16,895 nucleotides of DNA from Rubrobacter sp. (GTDB lineage Bacteria; Actinomycetota; Rubrobacteria; Rubrobacterales; Rubrobacteraceae): contig JADDPY010000039.1 of the NCBI GenBank assembly GCA_016781635.1, forward strand, positions 23,024 through 39,918, in the 5' to 3' direction. A model generated the notes under the pieces. The model did no database searches. It was not told the DNA's origin and saw only the letters and a list, made by a program, of their open reading frames with translations. Made by a program: the position numbers and the translations under genes. This document shows positions 7,798 through 15,000 of this stretch, piece after piece. The stretch's first letter is position 1. Each line of letters begins with the position of its first letter.

Positions 7798-8555
7798 TCC
7801 TCGTCGTCGCCGTGCTCTTCGGGCTGGTCGTCGGGAGCTTCTTGAACGTCGTGATTCACAGGGTTCCTTTGCGTCAATCCATAGTGTGGCCGAGCTCCCG
7901 GTGCCCGCACTGTGAGGCCCCCATCAAGAGCTTCGACAACGTGCCGCTGCTCTCGTACCTGCTGCTCCGGGGGAAGTGCCGTAATTGCGGGGCGCGCATC
8001 TCGCCTCGCTATCCGCTCGTGGAGGGCCTCACCGGGCTCCTGTTCGGGATCGCGGCTTACCGGTACGGGCTCTCGCTGGAGCTCGTCTCGGCGCTCATCC
8101 TTATAGGGGTGCTCGTCGCGCTGGCCGGGACGGATCTCGAGTACAGGCTGTTGCCCAACGCGATCGTCTTTCCGGCGACGGTGGTGGGGCTCGTGCTCTC
8201 GGTGGCCCTGGAGCCCTCGCGATGGTGGGTCTACCTCATCTCGACCGTCGGGGTGGCGGGGGCGCTCTTTGCGCTCGCGATCGCTCGTCCCGGCGGGATG
8301 GGGATGGGGGACGTGAAGATGGGGGGGATGCTCGGGGCATTTCTAGGGCTTTACGCTCTGCTCGCCGTCTTTCTCGGGGCGGCCCTCGGGGCGATCATCG
8401 CGGGGGTTCTCATGGCGACGGGGCGGATGCAGCGCCGTACCGCACTGCCTTTCGGGGTGTTCCTCGCCGTAGCGGGGGTTCTGGTGTCTTTTGTTGGGCC
8501 CCAGATCTGGGGCACTTACAGCGAGCTGTTTGTGGCCATGATCGGGGAGGTGTAG
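7794..8555 (+). CDS. pilD: Type IV prepilin peptidase / N-methyltransferase
   Basis: An integral membrane aspartic protease that cleaves type IV prepilin leader peptides and methylates the new N-terminus. The 253-residue protein opens with the first membrane segment and GSFLNVVIHRVP (14-25). The cytoplasmic zinc site is complete: Cys37 and Cys40 (CPHC), Cys62 and Cys65 (CRNC), as needed for the methyltransferase-type domain. The two catalytic aspartates are Asp114 in GTDLEYRLLPN and Asp173 in GMGMGDVKMGG. About seven or eight hydrophobic segments are visible. GTG 7794 is chosen because it places the first membrane helix at the N-terminus and overlaps the preceding stop (GTGA); the frame is open farther upstream but has no similarity there. 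Substrate pilins are not in this window. Confidence 0.93.
   Translation: MILVVAVLFGLVVGSFLNVVIHRVPLRQSIVWPSSRCPHCEAPIKSFDNVPLLSYLLLRGKCRNCGARISPRYPLVEGLTGLLFGIAAYRYGLSLELVSALILIGVLVALAGTDLEYRLLPNAIVFPATVVGLVLSVALEPSRWWVYLISTVGVAGALFALAIARPGGMGMGDVKMGGMLGAFLGLYALLAVFLGAALGAIIAGVLMATGRMQRRTALPFGVFLAVAGVLVSFVGPQIWGTYSELFVAMIGEV
8545..8550 (+). promoter_or_regulatory. Ribosome binding site of pilM
   Basis: GGGAGG within the last pilD codons lies 9 bases before the pilM ATG at 8560; it supports that start and coupling to pilD. Confidence 0.55.
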
Positions 8556-8559
8556 ACGA

Positions 8560-9669
8560 ATGGGACGTTTCAGGTCGCAAGCCGTGGGTTTGGACATAGA
8601 CCGCGGGGCGATAAAAGCCGTGCAGATTTCGCAGTCCGCGGGCGGCTACACGCTCCAGCACGTGGGTTATCGGAAGCTCCCCGCGGGAGCGGTCGCCGAC
8701 GGTGAGGTCGCCGACCACGACCTGCTCGCCGGCGAGCTCAAGGAGTTCTGGAGCTCGCACTCGTTCAAGGGGAAGAACGCCTACCTGGGGGTCGCGAACC
8801 AGAAGGTCGTCGTGCGCCTTCTGGACTTCCCGAGGATGAGCCCGAACGACCTCAAGGGGGCCATAAACTTCGAGGCGCAGGACCACATCCCGATGCCGAT
8901 CGACGAGGCCATCCTCGATTACGTGGTGCTCGGGCCGGCGGGGGAGGGGTCGGACCTCGACCGGATATTGATCGTCGCCGCCCAGAAGGACATGATCGGG
9001 CGTTACGCATCGGTGATGAGGGCGGCCGGTATCCGGCCGCAGGGGGTGGACGTGAAGGCGCTCTCCCTCGTCCGCTCGACGCTGCCCAACGCTCTCTTCG
9101 ACGATGAGGGGGCGATCCTGTTACTCGACGTGTCCACGGAGATAACGAACCTCGTCGTCGCGCAGGGGGGCGCCCCGACGCTGACGCGCTTTATCCCGGG
9201 CGGCTCGGGCTATCTCGCCCAGGTCGTCTCCGAGGTCGCGGACGTCCCCGAGGAAGAAGCCGAGCGCCTGCTTATGAACCCGAGGGTGAGGATCGGGCCG
9301 GAGATGGCGGACGGCGAGGGCGTGAGCCTTGGGAAAGAGGACGACGAATTCGACCCGGCGCTGATGTACGACGTGAGGCGGGGCCTCGAAGATGCGGTCC
9401 AGGCGCTGGCCGAGGACGTGCAGCGCTCCATCGAGTATCACTACTCGCAGCCCGGCTCGCGGGAGGTGGCGCAGATCTTCGTCTCGGGCGAGGGCGCACT
9501 GGTGAACGGACTCGACGCCTACCTCGGGGAGCTGCTCGGTATCCCGACGCGGCGGGGCATGCCGTTACAGAAACTCGCGGGGAATAAGTCGAACGTACCG
9601 GACGAGCAGCTTCGCGTGATGGAACCCGTCCTGGCAGTCTCCATGGGGCTCGCGCTGGAGGAGGCGTGA
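8560..9669 (+). CDS. pilM: Type IV pilus assembly ATPase-fold protein PilM
   Basis: PilM is a cytoplasmic actin-like protein that binds the N-terminus of PilN and connects the inner-membrane PilN-PilO complex to the pilus motor. The 369-residue protein shows the actin-like phosphate 1 loop VGLDIDRGAIKAVQIS (9-24), an LxLDVSTEITNLVV phosphate 2 strand, FIPGGSGYLAQVV after it, and the C-terminal SIEYHYSQPG plus IFVSGEGALVNGLDAYL, all typical of PilM. Length is close to the usual 350. It starts 4 bases after the pilD stop. The next genes pilN and pilO are its known partners. Confidence 0.93.
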   Translation: MGRFRSQAVGLDIDRGAIKAVQISQSAGGYTLQHVGYRKLPAGAVADGEVADHDLLAGELKEFWSSHSFKGKNAYLGVANQKVVVRLLDFPRMSPNDLKGAINFEAQDHIPMPIDEAILDYVVLGPAGEGSDLDRILIVAAQKDMIGRYASVMRAAGIRPQGVDVKALSLVRSTLPNALFDDEGAILLLDVSTEITNLVVAQGGAPTLTRFIPGGSGYLAQVVSEVADVPEEEAERLLMNPRVRIGPEMADGEGVSLGKEDDEFDPALMYDVRRGLEDAVQALAEDVQRSIEYHYSQPGSREVAQIFVSGEGALVNGLDAYLGELLGIPTRRGMPLQKLAGNKSNVPDEQLRVMEPVLAVSMGLALEEA

Positions 9670-9694
9670 TCCCACGCCTGCATAAGGTCGCGCC

Positions 9695-10465
9695 GTGAGG
9701 CGGATCAACCTTCTACCGCCCGACGAGCGGCGCGGCCGTCGTCCGAGTCTACCCTCGGCGTCGAGGGGAAGCATCCTCGGTGCCTTGCTCATCCTCGGCG
9801 CGCTGCTGGTGATGTTGATGATCGGGCTGTACCTCTTCTACTTCGTCCGCTTTGGCAGCGAGCAGGACAGGATCGCCGCGGTCGATCAGGACATCGCCCA
9901 GCAGCAGGCGCGCATCCAGGAGCTCTCGCCCTACGCGGACCTGCAGGCCCGGCTCGACGCGAAGAAGCCCATCGCCGACGGCATATACCGGACGCGGTTC
10001 CCCTGGGACGAGTTTCTGCAGGGGCTCGCGTTCGTGATCCCGGACTCGACGGCTCTGGACAGCTTCGTGGGGCAGGCTACGCCGGTCAACATCCAGACGC
10101 CCCCGGTCGAACCGCCGACGGTGCAGGCCCTCGAACCACCGGGGACTATCACGTTCACTGGCGTCGCGGAGCCCGAGTACCAGAACGTCTCCGACTTCAT
10201 GGTGAGGATGAACAACTTGCGCTTTCTGGCGAATACGCAGCTCACCACCGCCGAACTCGACCGCGAGACCTTCGCGAGCGAGGCGATCACCTTCGAGGTC
10301 TCCGCCGAGCTCGTCACCCGGGTCGGGGACGACGGCAACGAGGTGCGCCTGGAGGACGGCCAGCCGGACGAGGGCGAAGACGACACCGGGGCGCCGCTGG
10401 AGGACCAGCAGGCGAGCCGCACCGGCAGCAACGTCTCGGAGGTGGAGTACCAATATGGACAGTAG
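9695..10465 (+). CDS. pilN: Type IV pilus inner-membrane protein PilN
   Basis: PilN spans the membrane once, binds PilM with its short cytoplasmic N-terminus and pairs with PilO outside. The diagnostic INLLP motif is at residues 4-8. A single membrane helix covers about 26-50, followed by a Gln/Asp-rich coiled coil (about 55-91) and a ferredoxin-like domain (WDEFLQGLAFVIPD; TITFTGVAEPEYQNVSDFM). Residues 136-150 contain three Pro-Pro pairs, including a PPG of the kind that stalls ribosomes without EF-P. The last about 45 residues are an acidic low-complexity tail, making the protein (256 aa) longer than typical PilN (about 190-200). GTG is the start, with AAGG upstream. The pilO ATG lies inside its last codons (11-base overlap). 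Confidence 0.9.
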   Translation: MRRINLLPPDERRGRRPSLPSASRGSILGALLILGALLVMLMIGLYLFYFVRFGSEQDRIAAVDQDIAQQQARIQELSPYADLQARLDAKKPIADGIYRTRFPWDEFLQGLAFVIPDSTALDSFVGQATPVNIQTPPVEPPTVQALEPPGTITFTGVAEPEYQNVSDFMVRMNNLRFLANTQLTTAELDRETFASEAITFEVSAELVTRVGDDGNEVRLEDGQPDEGEDDTGAPLEDQQASRTGSNVSEVEYQYGQ

Positions 10466-11150
10466 AGACCGCAACATCCTGATCCTCGGGATCCTCATCC
10501 TGATCCTCCTCGCGGTCGGCTACTACTTCTTGCTCTTCAGCCCCCTACGCCAGCAGTACCTCGGCGCCTACGACGAGCGGACCCAGAAGGAGCAGCAACG
10601 AGCACAGCTCGAGCAGAGCGTCGCCGAGCTCGAGAACATCCGGCGTGACGCCCCGCGGATCGAGCGGAACATCCTCGAGTACTCCAAACGCCTCCCCGAA
10701 CAGGACGAGATCCCAACCCTCCTCGTCCAGATCGAGCAGATCGCCGAAGGGGCAGGCGCGACCCAGCTTACGATCACGCCCTCCGACCCCGGTGCCGCAG
10801 GCGCCGCGGGTGGGGCGACCGCCGCACCGGCATCTGGTGACTTTTCGCGCATACCGATTACAATGTCTTTTGAAGGGACATACCTTGAGATGCAGGATTT
10901 TTTGTTCCGGCTTAAAAACTTGAGCCGTCTCGTGACGGTCAACGAGGTCACCTTCGAGGAGCTCGAGGAAGAGGGGGGCAGCACGGCGGTGTCGGGGACG
11001 GAGGAGATCCTGACGGTCGAGATCGTGGCGGAGACGTACGTGCAGCCTGCGAGCGGCTCAACGAGCCCCGCGGCGCCTGCGGCCCCTGGAGGGCCCACTG
11101 GCGGTACGACGGCGGCGCAGGGCGGCACGACGGCTGCCGGGGGGGCATAA
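10455..11150 (+). CDS. pilO: Type IV pilus inner-membrane protein PilO
   Basis: PilO forms a heterodimer with PilN in the alignment complex. The 231-residue protein has a membrane helix at about 7-29, a coiled coil at 38-79 (EQQRAQLEQSVAELENI), then the PilO fold. The most diagnostic part is PITMSFEGTYLEMQDFLFRL (134-153) followed by LVTVNEVTF. Two Ala/Gly/Pro-rich low-complexity stretches are unusual: one interrupts the fold at 111-128, the other forms the tail from about 198 to the end. Bases 10841-10920, which encode the conserved block, are only about 40% G+C. The start overlaps the end of pilN, so translation is coupled. Confidence 0.9.
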   Translation: MDSRDRNILILGILILILLAVGYYFLLFSPLRQQYLGAYDERTQKEQQRAQLEQSVAELENIRRDAPRIERNILEYSKRLPEQDEIPTLLVQIEQIAEGAGATQLTITPSDPGAAGAAGGATAAPASGDFSRIPITMSFEGTYLEMQDFLFRLKNLSRLVTVNEVTFEELEEEGGSTAVSGTEEILTVEIVAETYVQPASGSTSPAAPAAPGGPTGGTTAAQGGTTAAGGA

Positions 11151-11151
11151 G

Positions 11152-12036
11152 GTGGTCCGGCGTCTCCAGCTTATGGAGCCGGAGCCCCGCGGTCCCGGCA
11201 CCCGTGTCGCGGAAGCCGCCGTCAGGCTACGCGACGGGCTGTTTCGGGACAACAAGGTGCTACCACCCGTGCTTGCGGCGCTAGCGCTGATCATCTTCGC
11301 CTGGCTTCTCGCGGGCGTCGTCATCGGAGACCCTGGCGAGGAGGAGCGCGTCGCCCGACAGGCCGCCCAACCCTCCGTCGTTCAGGCGCCGGACGCTGGG
11401 GGCGGCTCGGCCGAGACCCCTGCGCCCGGCGTGGAGAACCGCGACAACGAATCCATCGACGTCTACGAGAGCAAGGACCCGTTCCGCGAACTCTTCCCCA
11501 CGGCCGATGCGGAAGATGATGCCGCAGGAGAAGACACGGGCGGTACCGATGATACCGGCGCCGAGGATACCGGGAACGGTACGGACTCAGGTGGCATTGA
11601 TGACGGTTCTGGGAGTGGGAGGGGCTCGGGTGGCGATGACGGTACCGGGAGCGGGACGGGCTCGGGTGGTGACGATGGTACGGGCTCCGGTGGTTCCGAC
11701 GGCTCTGGATCGGGTTCGGGAGACGGCTCTGGTGCCGACAGCGATCAGTATGGGGGAAGCGGGGGAGACGATTTTCTAGATCAGACCTCGCCCGGGGACC
11801 CCGGCCTCGACGATGGGAGCGGCAACGGGGTTGGCTCCGGTAGTGGCTCTAACAACGAGGGTGGCAGCGGGAGCAATGGGGGCGGCTCCGGCAACAGGGG
11901 GAACGGAGGTGGCTCAGGCAACGGTTCCGGGGATGGCAACGGCTCCGGTAGCGGCTCCGGCTCCGGCGGCGGCCAGTATGGTGACGGTGACGGTAATGGG
12001 AACCTCTTCGATAGCGGCGGTGGATTGCGCCGGTAA
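11152..12036 (+). CDS. Single-pass membrane protein with Gly/Ser/Asp-rich tail, in PilP/PilW position (unknown function)
   Basis: I do not recognise a named family. The 294 residues comprise a basic cytoplasmic N-terminus, one membrane helix (about 36-58), a linker, the motif ESKDPFRELF (106-115), and a tail of about 175 residues (120-294) made almost wholly of Gly, Ser, Asp and Asn. KDPFR resembles the RDPF motif seen in PilP-type proteins, and the gene sits where pilP or pilW follows pilO in other bacteria, 1 base after the pilO stop. The tail holds a tandem 12-residue unit (158-169 and 170-181), two QYG sites (199-201, 275-277) and a DxDxNG run (278-283) like calcium-binding loops. No cleavable signal or sorting motif is evident. 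GTG 11152 is assumed; ATG 11173 is an alternative. A pilus accessory role is inferred from position only. Confidence 0.8.
   Translation: MVRRLQLMEPEPRGPGTRVAEAAVRLRDGLFRDNKVLPPVLAALALIIFAWLLAGVVIGDPGEEERVARQAAQPSVVQAPDAGGGSAETPAPGVENRDNESIDVYESKDPFRELFPTADAEDDAAGEDTGGTDDTGAEDTGNGTDSGGIDDGSGSGRGSGGDDGTGSGTGSGGDDGTGSGGSDGSGSGSGDGSGADSDQYGGSGGDDFLDQTSPGDPGLDDGSGNGVGSGSGSNNEGGSGSNGGGSGNRGNGGGSGNGSGDGNGSGSGSGSGGGQYGDGDGNGNLFDSGGGLRR
11623..11694 (+). repeat. Two tandem imperfect 36-bp repeats in the Gly/Ser-rich coding region
   Basis: Copies begin at 11623 and 11659, each encoding GSGGDDGTGSG plus Thr or Gly. Third positions differ between copies (GGC/GGT, GAT/GAC), so the protein sequence is better preserved than the DNA. 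A partial third copy of GSGGDD occurs at residues 202-207. The wider region to about 12030 is low-complexity and could expand or contract by slippage. Confidence 0.7.
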
Positions 12037-12213
12037 GGCGCCCTGTTCGATGGGCAAGTGGGCTTTTGGAGATGGTCGTCGGAGTATCGGGCGGCATCGA
12101 CGCTCGTATGGGGTGTTCGGGTGGGGGTTGCTGGTTTATATTAGTTAGATGATCGACGAATAGGTTGGCTCTTTCGTTCTAAAGATTCTTCGGAAAGGAA
12201 GTGTGCGGGTTAG
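12037..12213. other. Intergenic gap between the pilus cluster and aroC
   Basis: These 177 bases have no credible gene. The second half is AT-richer and contains a candidate -10 region at about 12135-12142. The first half has short GCCC/GGGC pairings (from about 12040) before a GGGCTTTT, too weak to call a terminator. Confidence 0.5.
12137..12142 (+). promoter_or_regulatory. Candidate -10 element for the aro genes
   Basis: TATATT occurs in an unusually AT-rich patch, 72 bases before the aroC ATG, with a TG a few bases upstream. The matching -35 region (near 12114-12119, TGTTCG) is poor. It is the best promoter candidate in the gap, but weak. Confidence 0.35.
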
Positions 12214-13395
12214 ATGAGGTTCGATTTTTCCACGGCGGGGGAGTCGCATGGTCCCGGCGAAGTCGCGTTGGTACATGGAGTGCCGGCGGGCCTCGGTCTG
12301 GTCGCGGAGGACGTGAACCGGGACCTCGCCCGCAGGCAGAAGGGATACGGCCGGGGCGGCCGGCAGAAGATAGAGAAGGACGAGATCGAGTTTCTCGGCG
12401 GGGTGCGCCACGGGTACGCCTTGGGCTCTCCCATAGCCATGCTCGTGCGGAACAAGGACTACGCCAACTGGGAGGACCGGATGAGCCCGGAGCCTCCCGA
12501 GAAAGAACCCAAAAAGGTCACGCTCCCCAGGCCCGGCCACGCTGACCTCGCGGGGATGCAGAAGTACGACTTCGACGATTTGAGAAACGTCCTGGAGCGC
12601 TCCAGCGCCCGCGAGACGACCGCGCGCGTCGCCGCTGGCGGCATCGCGCGCAAGCTCCTCGCCGAGTTCGGCGTCAGGATCGAGAGCGCGGTTTACCGGA
12701 TAGGGCAGGTCGCGATGGACAAGGAGCGGGCCGCCCTCGATGCCGGGAAGGCCGACGAGTCCGAGGTCCGCTGCCCGGACCCCGAGGTTACCGAGAAGAT
12801 GAAGGCCGAGATCGACGCGGCCCGCTACGCCCGTGACGCCCTGGGCGGTGAGTTTGTAGTCGTCGCCGAAGGCGTGCCGCCGGGCCTCGGCTCCTACGTG
12901 GATTGGCGCGACAAGCTCGACGCCAGGCTCGCCCACGCGGTCATGTCCATCAACGCCATGAAGGGTGTGGAGGTCGGCATGGGGTTCGGGGTGGCGAGCC
13001 GGCGCTCCAGCGAGGTTCAGGACGAGATCCTGCTGGAAAACGGCGAGCTGGTGCGCTCTTCGAACCGCGCCGGCGGCTTCGAGGGCGGGATGACCAACGG
13101 CGAGCCGATCGTCGTCTCGGCCGCGATGAAGCCGATCTCGACGATCGCCAAGGCGCTTCGTACGGTCGATGTCTCGACCTACGAGCCCGCCCGCGCGTTC
13201 CGCGAGAGGGCCGACTCCTGCGCCGTAATGGCCGCCGCTGTGGTCGGTGAGTCGATGGTTGCTATCGTGCTGGCCGATGCCCTCCTGGAGAAGTTCGGTG
13301 GGGACAACATGACCGACCTGCGCGCCGCCTACGATGCCTACACCACTCGCCTCCGCGAAGAGGTTCGCTCCAAAACCGCCGTGAACGGCGCATAG
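12214..13395 (+). CDS. aroC: Chorismate synthase
   Basis: Catalyses the last step of the shikimate pathway, turning EPSP into chorismate with reduced FMN. The 393-residue protein has the signature FSTAGESHGPG (5-15), then KGYGRGGRQKIEKD (43-56), RPGHADLAGMQKY (106-118) with the conserved His, and the FMN-contacting RSSARETTARVAAGGIARKL (129-148). GGFEGGMTNGEPI (287-299) and AAMKPISTI complete the family pattern. An upstream AAAGGAAG lies about 12 bases before the ATG. It is the first of four consecutive shikimate genes. A long open frame on the opposite strand is only its shadow. Confidence 0.97.
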   Translation: MRFDFSTAGESHGPGEVALVHGVPAGLGLVAEDVNRDLARRQKGYGRGGRQKIEKDEIEFLGGVRHGYALGSPIAMLVRNKDYANWEDRMSPEPPEKEPKKVTLPRPGHADLAGMQKYDFDDLRNVLERSSARETTARVAAGGIARKLLAEFGVRIESAVYRIGQVAMDKERAALDAGKADESEVRCPDPEVTEKMKAEIDAARYARDALGGEFVVVAEGVPPGLGSYVDWRDKLDARLAHAVMSINAMKGVEVGMGFGVASRRSSEVQDEILLENGELVRSSNRAGGFEGGMTNGEPIVVSAAMKPISTIAKALRTVDVSTYEPARAFRERADSCAVMAAAVVGESMVAIVLADALLEKFGGDNMTDLRAAYDAYTTRLREEVRSKTAVNGA

Positions 13396-13399
13396 ACGC

Positions 13400-13903
13400 A
13401 TGCGGGGACCGATCGCCTTGGTCGGCTACATGGGCAGTGGGAAGAGCACGGTCGGAAGCGCCCTCGCGGTAGAGCTGAAGTGGGAGCTCCTCGACCTCGA
13501 CGCGGCGATTGTCGAGCGAGAGGGGCTCTCCATACCCGAGATCTTTGCCGAGTCCGGCGAGCGTCACTTCCGCGAGCTGGAGCGCCAGGAGCTCGTATAC
13601 GCTCTCGAAGGTCCGCAGGAGAGGGTAGTCTCCTGCGGCGGCGGCATCGTGATCGACCCGCGCAACCGCAGCCTTCTACAACGGGTTCCAACGGTATTCT
13701 TGCGGGAGGACGCCGCTATTCTTTATCGCAGGACGCGTGGGCCGGCCCGGCCCCTGAAGGGCACGAGCTTCGAGGACTTCTCCCGCCGCTACGCCGAGCG
13801 CCTCCCTCACTACATGGAGGTCGCTTCCTTGCACACGAAACCCGGCGGGCGGCCACCCCGGCGCGTTGCCGACGAGATCGTCGAGTGGCTCAAGGCGGCC
13901 TGA
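13400..13903 (+). CDS. aroK: Shikimate kinase
   Basis: Phosphorylates shikimate at the 3-hydroxyl using ATP. At 167 residues it has the usual size. The Walker A loop is GYMGSGKST (9-17). The shikimate-binding Asp34 is in LDLDAAI, Arg58 in GERHFRELE, and the GGG of SCGGGIV is at 80-82. The lid arginines lie in RRTRGPARPLKG (110-121), and the adenine-loop region is near the end (GGRPPRRVADEI). It begins 4 bases after the aroC stop without a clear ribosome binding site, so it is probably translated by coupling. Confidence 0.96.
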   Translation: MRGPIALVGYMGSGKSTVGSALAVELKWELLDLDAAIVEREGLSIPEIFAESGERHFRELERQELVYALEGPQERVVSCGGGIVIDPRNRSLLQRVPTVFLREDAAILYRRTRGPARPLKGTSFEDFSRRYAERLPHYMEVASLHTKPGGRPPRRVADEIVEWLKAA

Positions 13904-13905
13904 CG

Positions 13906-15000
13906 ATGCTCGCGGGAAGCGTAACGGTCGATACGGGCTCCGCGGCGCCCTACGAGGTGTGCGTCGCGCCCTCCCTCGACCTCGCCGCCGTTTCCGGGGC
14001 GTTGCCACCGGGGACCGCGGCCATACTTACGGACTCTTCCGTCGGGCCGCTCCACGCCGATGCCGTCTCCGGCGCGCTCGTGGAGGCGGGCTGGGAGATC
14101 TCGGAGGTCGTCACGGTCCCGGCGGGTGAGGTCTCCAAGAGCCTCGCCGTATACGAGATGGTACTGCGCCGCCTCGCCGCGGCCGGGCTCCCGCGTGACG
14201 GCACGCTCTTCGCCCTCGGTGGCGGTGTGGTCGGGGACCTCGGGGGCTTCGTGGCGAGCAGCTACATGCGTGGGATAAACCTCGTTCAACTGCCGACCTC
14301 CCTGCTGGCGATGGTGGATAGCTCCGTGGGCGGCAAGGTCGGATTGGATCTTCCGGAGGGGAAGAACCTCGTCGGGGCCTTTCTTCAGCCCCAGCTTGTC
14401 GCCGCGAACCTGGACTGGCTAGTCACGCTCCCCGACCGTGAGCTCTCCCAGGGGCTCGCCGAGGTCGTGAAGATGGGTATCCTTTCGGGCGGCTCTTTCT
14501 TCGACGACCTCGGCAAGTACCTCGGCGCGGCCAGGGATCGTGACGCCGAGGCCCTGGGGGCCTTGATCCTCGACTCCGTCCGCTACAAGGCCGCGGTGGT
14601 TACGGAGGACGAGAGGGAGGCGGGTCTGCGCGCCGTGCTGAACTATGGTCACACGGTGGCCCACGGGTTGGAGGCCGCGGCGGGCTACGATCTCCCGCAC
14701 GGGGAGGCCGTGGCCGTCGGTATGCTCGCCGCCGCCCGACTCTCGAAAGATAAGCTCGGCTCTGACCTTATTGGGGCTCACCGGGACCTCCTTCGCGAGG
14801 CAGGCCTCCCGCTGACCGCCCCCGCTACCGACGTCGAAGCCGTGCTCGGCGCGATGGGACGCGACAAGAAGCGACGGAGCTCCGACGAAGAGGGACGGTA
14901 CCGTTTCGTTCTTCTCGAAGAGATCGGAAACCCCGTTCACGGCGTTCCCGTGACCGCGGCCGAAGCACGCTCGGCGATAGGCTCCATCCTTGAACGCTGA
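13906..15000 (+). CDS. aroB: 3-Dehydroquinate synthase
   Basis: Converts DAHP to 3-dehydroquinate with NAD+ and a divalent metal. Length is 364 residues. The NAD-binding glycine motif is GGGVVGDLGGF (105-115), followed by QLPTSLLAMVDSSVGGKVGL (128-147) and EGKNLVGAF. The metal ligands are all present: Glu185 in AEVVKMG, His249 in NYGHTVAHGLE and His265 in LPHGEAVAVGM. The frame is open far upstream inside aroK, but only the sequence from ATG 13906, 2 bases after the aroK stop, is family-like. The aroQ TTG overlaps its last codons by 11 bases. Confidence 0.97.
   Translation: MLAGSVTVDTGSAAPYEVCVAPSLDLAAVSGALPPGTAAILTDSSVGPLHADAVSGALVEAGWEISEVVTVPAGEVSKSLAVYEMVLRRLAAAGLPRDGTLFALGGGVVGDLGGFVASSYMRGINLVQLPTSLLAMVDSSVGGKVGLDLPEGKNLVGAFLQPQLVAANLDWLVTLPDRELSQGLAEVVKMGILSGGSFFDDLGKYLGAARDRDAEALGALILDSVRYKAAVVTEDEREAGLRAVLNYGHTVAHGLEAAAGYDLPHGEAVAVGMLAAARLSKDKLGSDLIGAHRDLLREAGLPLTAPATDVEAVLGAMGRDKKRRSSDEEGRYRFVLLEEIGNPVHGVPVTAAEARSAIGSILER

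Noticed and set aside
11608..12010. RTX-type calcium-binding nonapeptide repeats in the Gly/Ser/Asp-rich tail
   Set aside because: The GGxGxDxUx spacing with a large hydrophobic residue every nine positions is absent; only scattered GGSGGDDFL-like matches occur.
12039..12066. Possible terminator after the Gly/Ser-rich gene (GCCC...GGGC followed by TTTT)
   Set aside because: The stem is only 4 base pairs and two alternative GGGC partners compete; too weak to call.
12145..13401. 418-codon open frame on the minus strand over aroC
   Set aside because: It mirrors the high-GC codon pattern of aroC, has no family motifs, and aroC on the other strand is unmistakable.
13480..13905. Upstream in-frame extension of aroB inside aroK
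   Set aside because: No family similarity before ATG 13906; it is the shadow of aroK.
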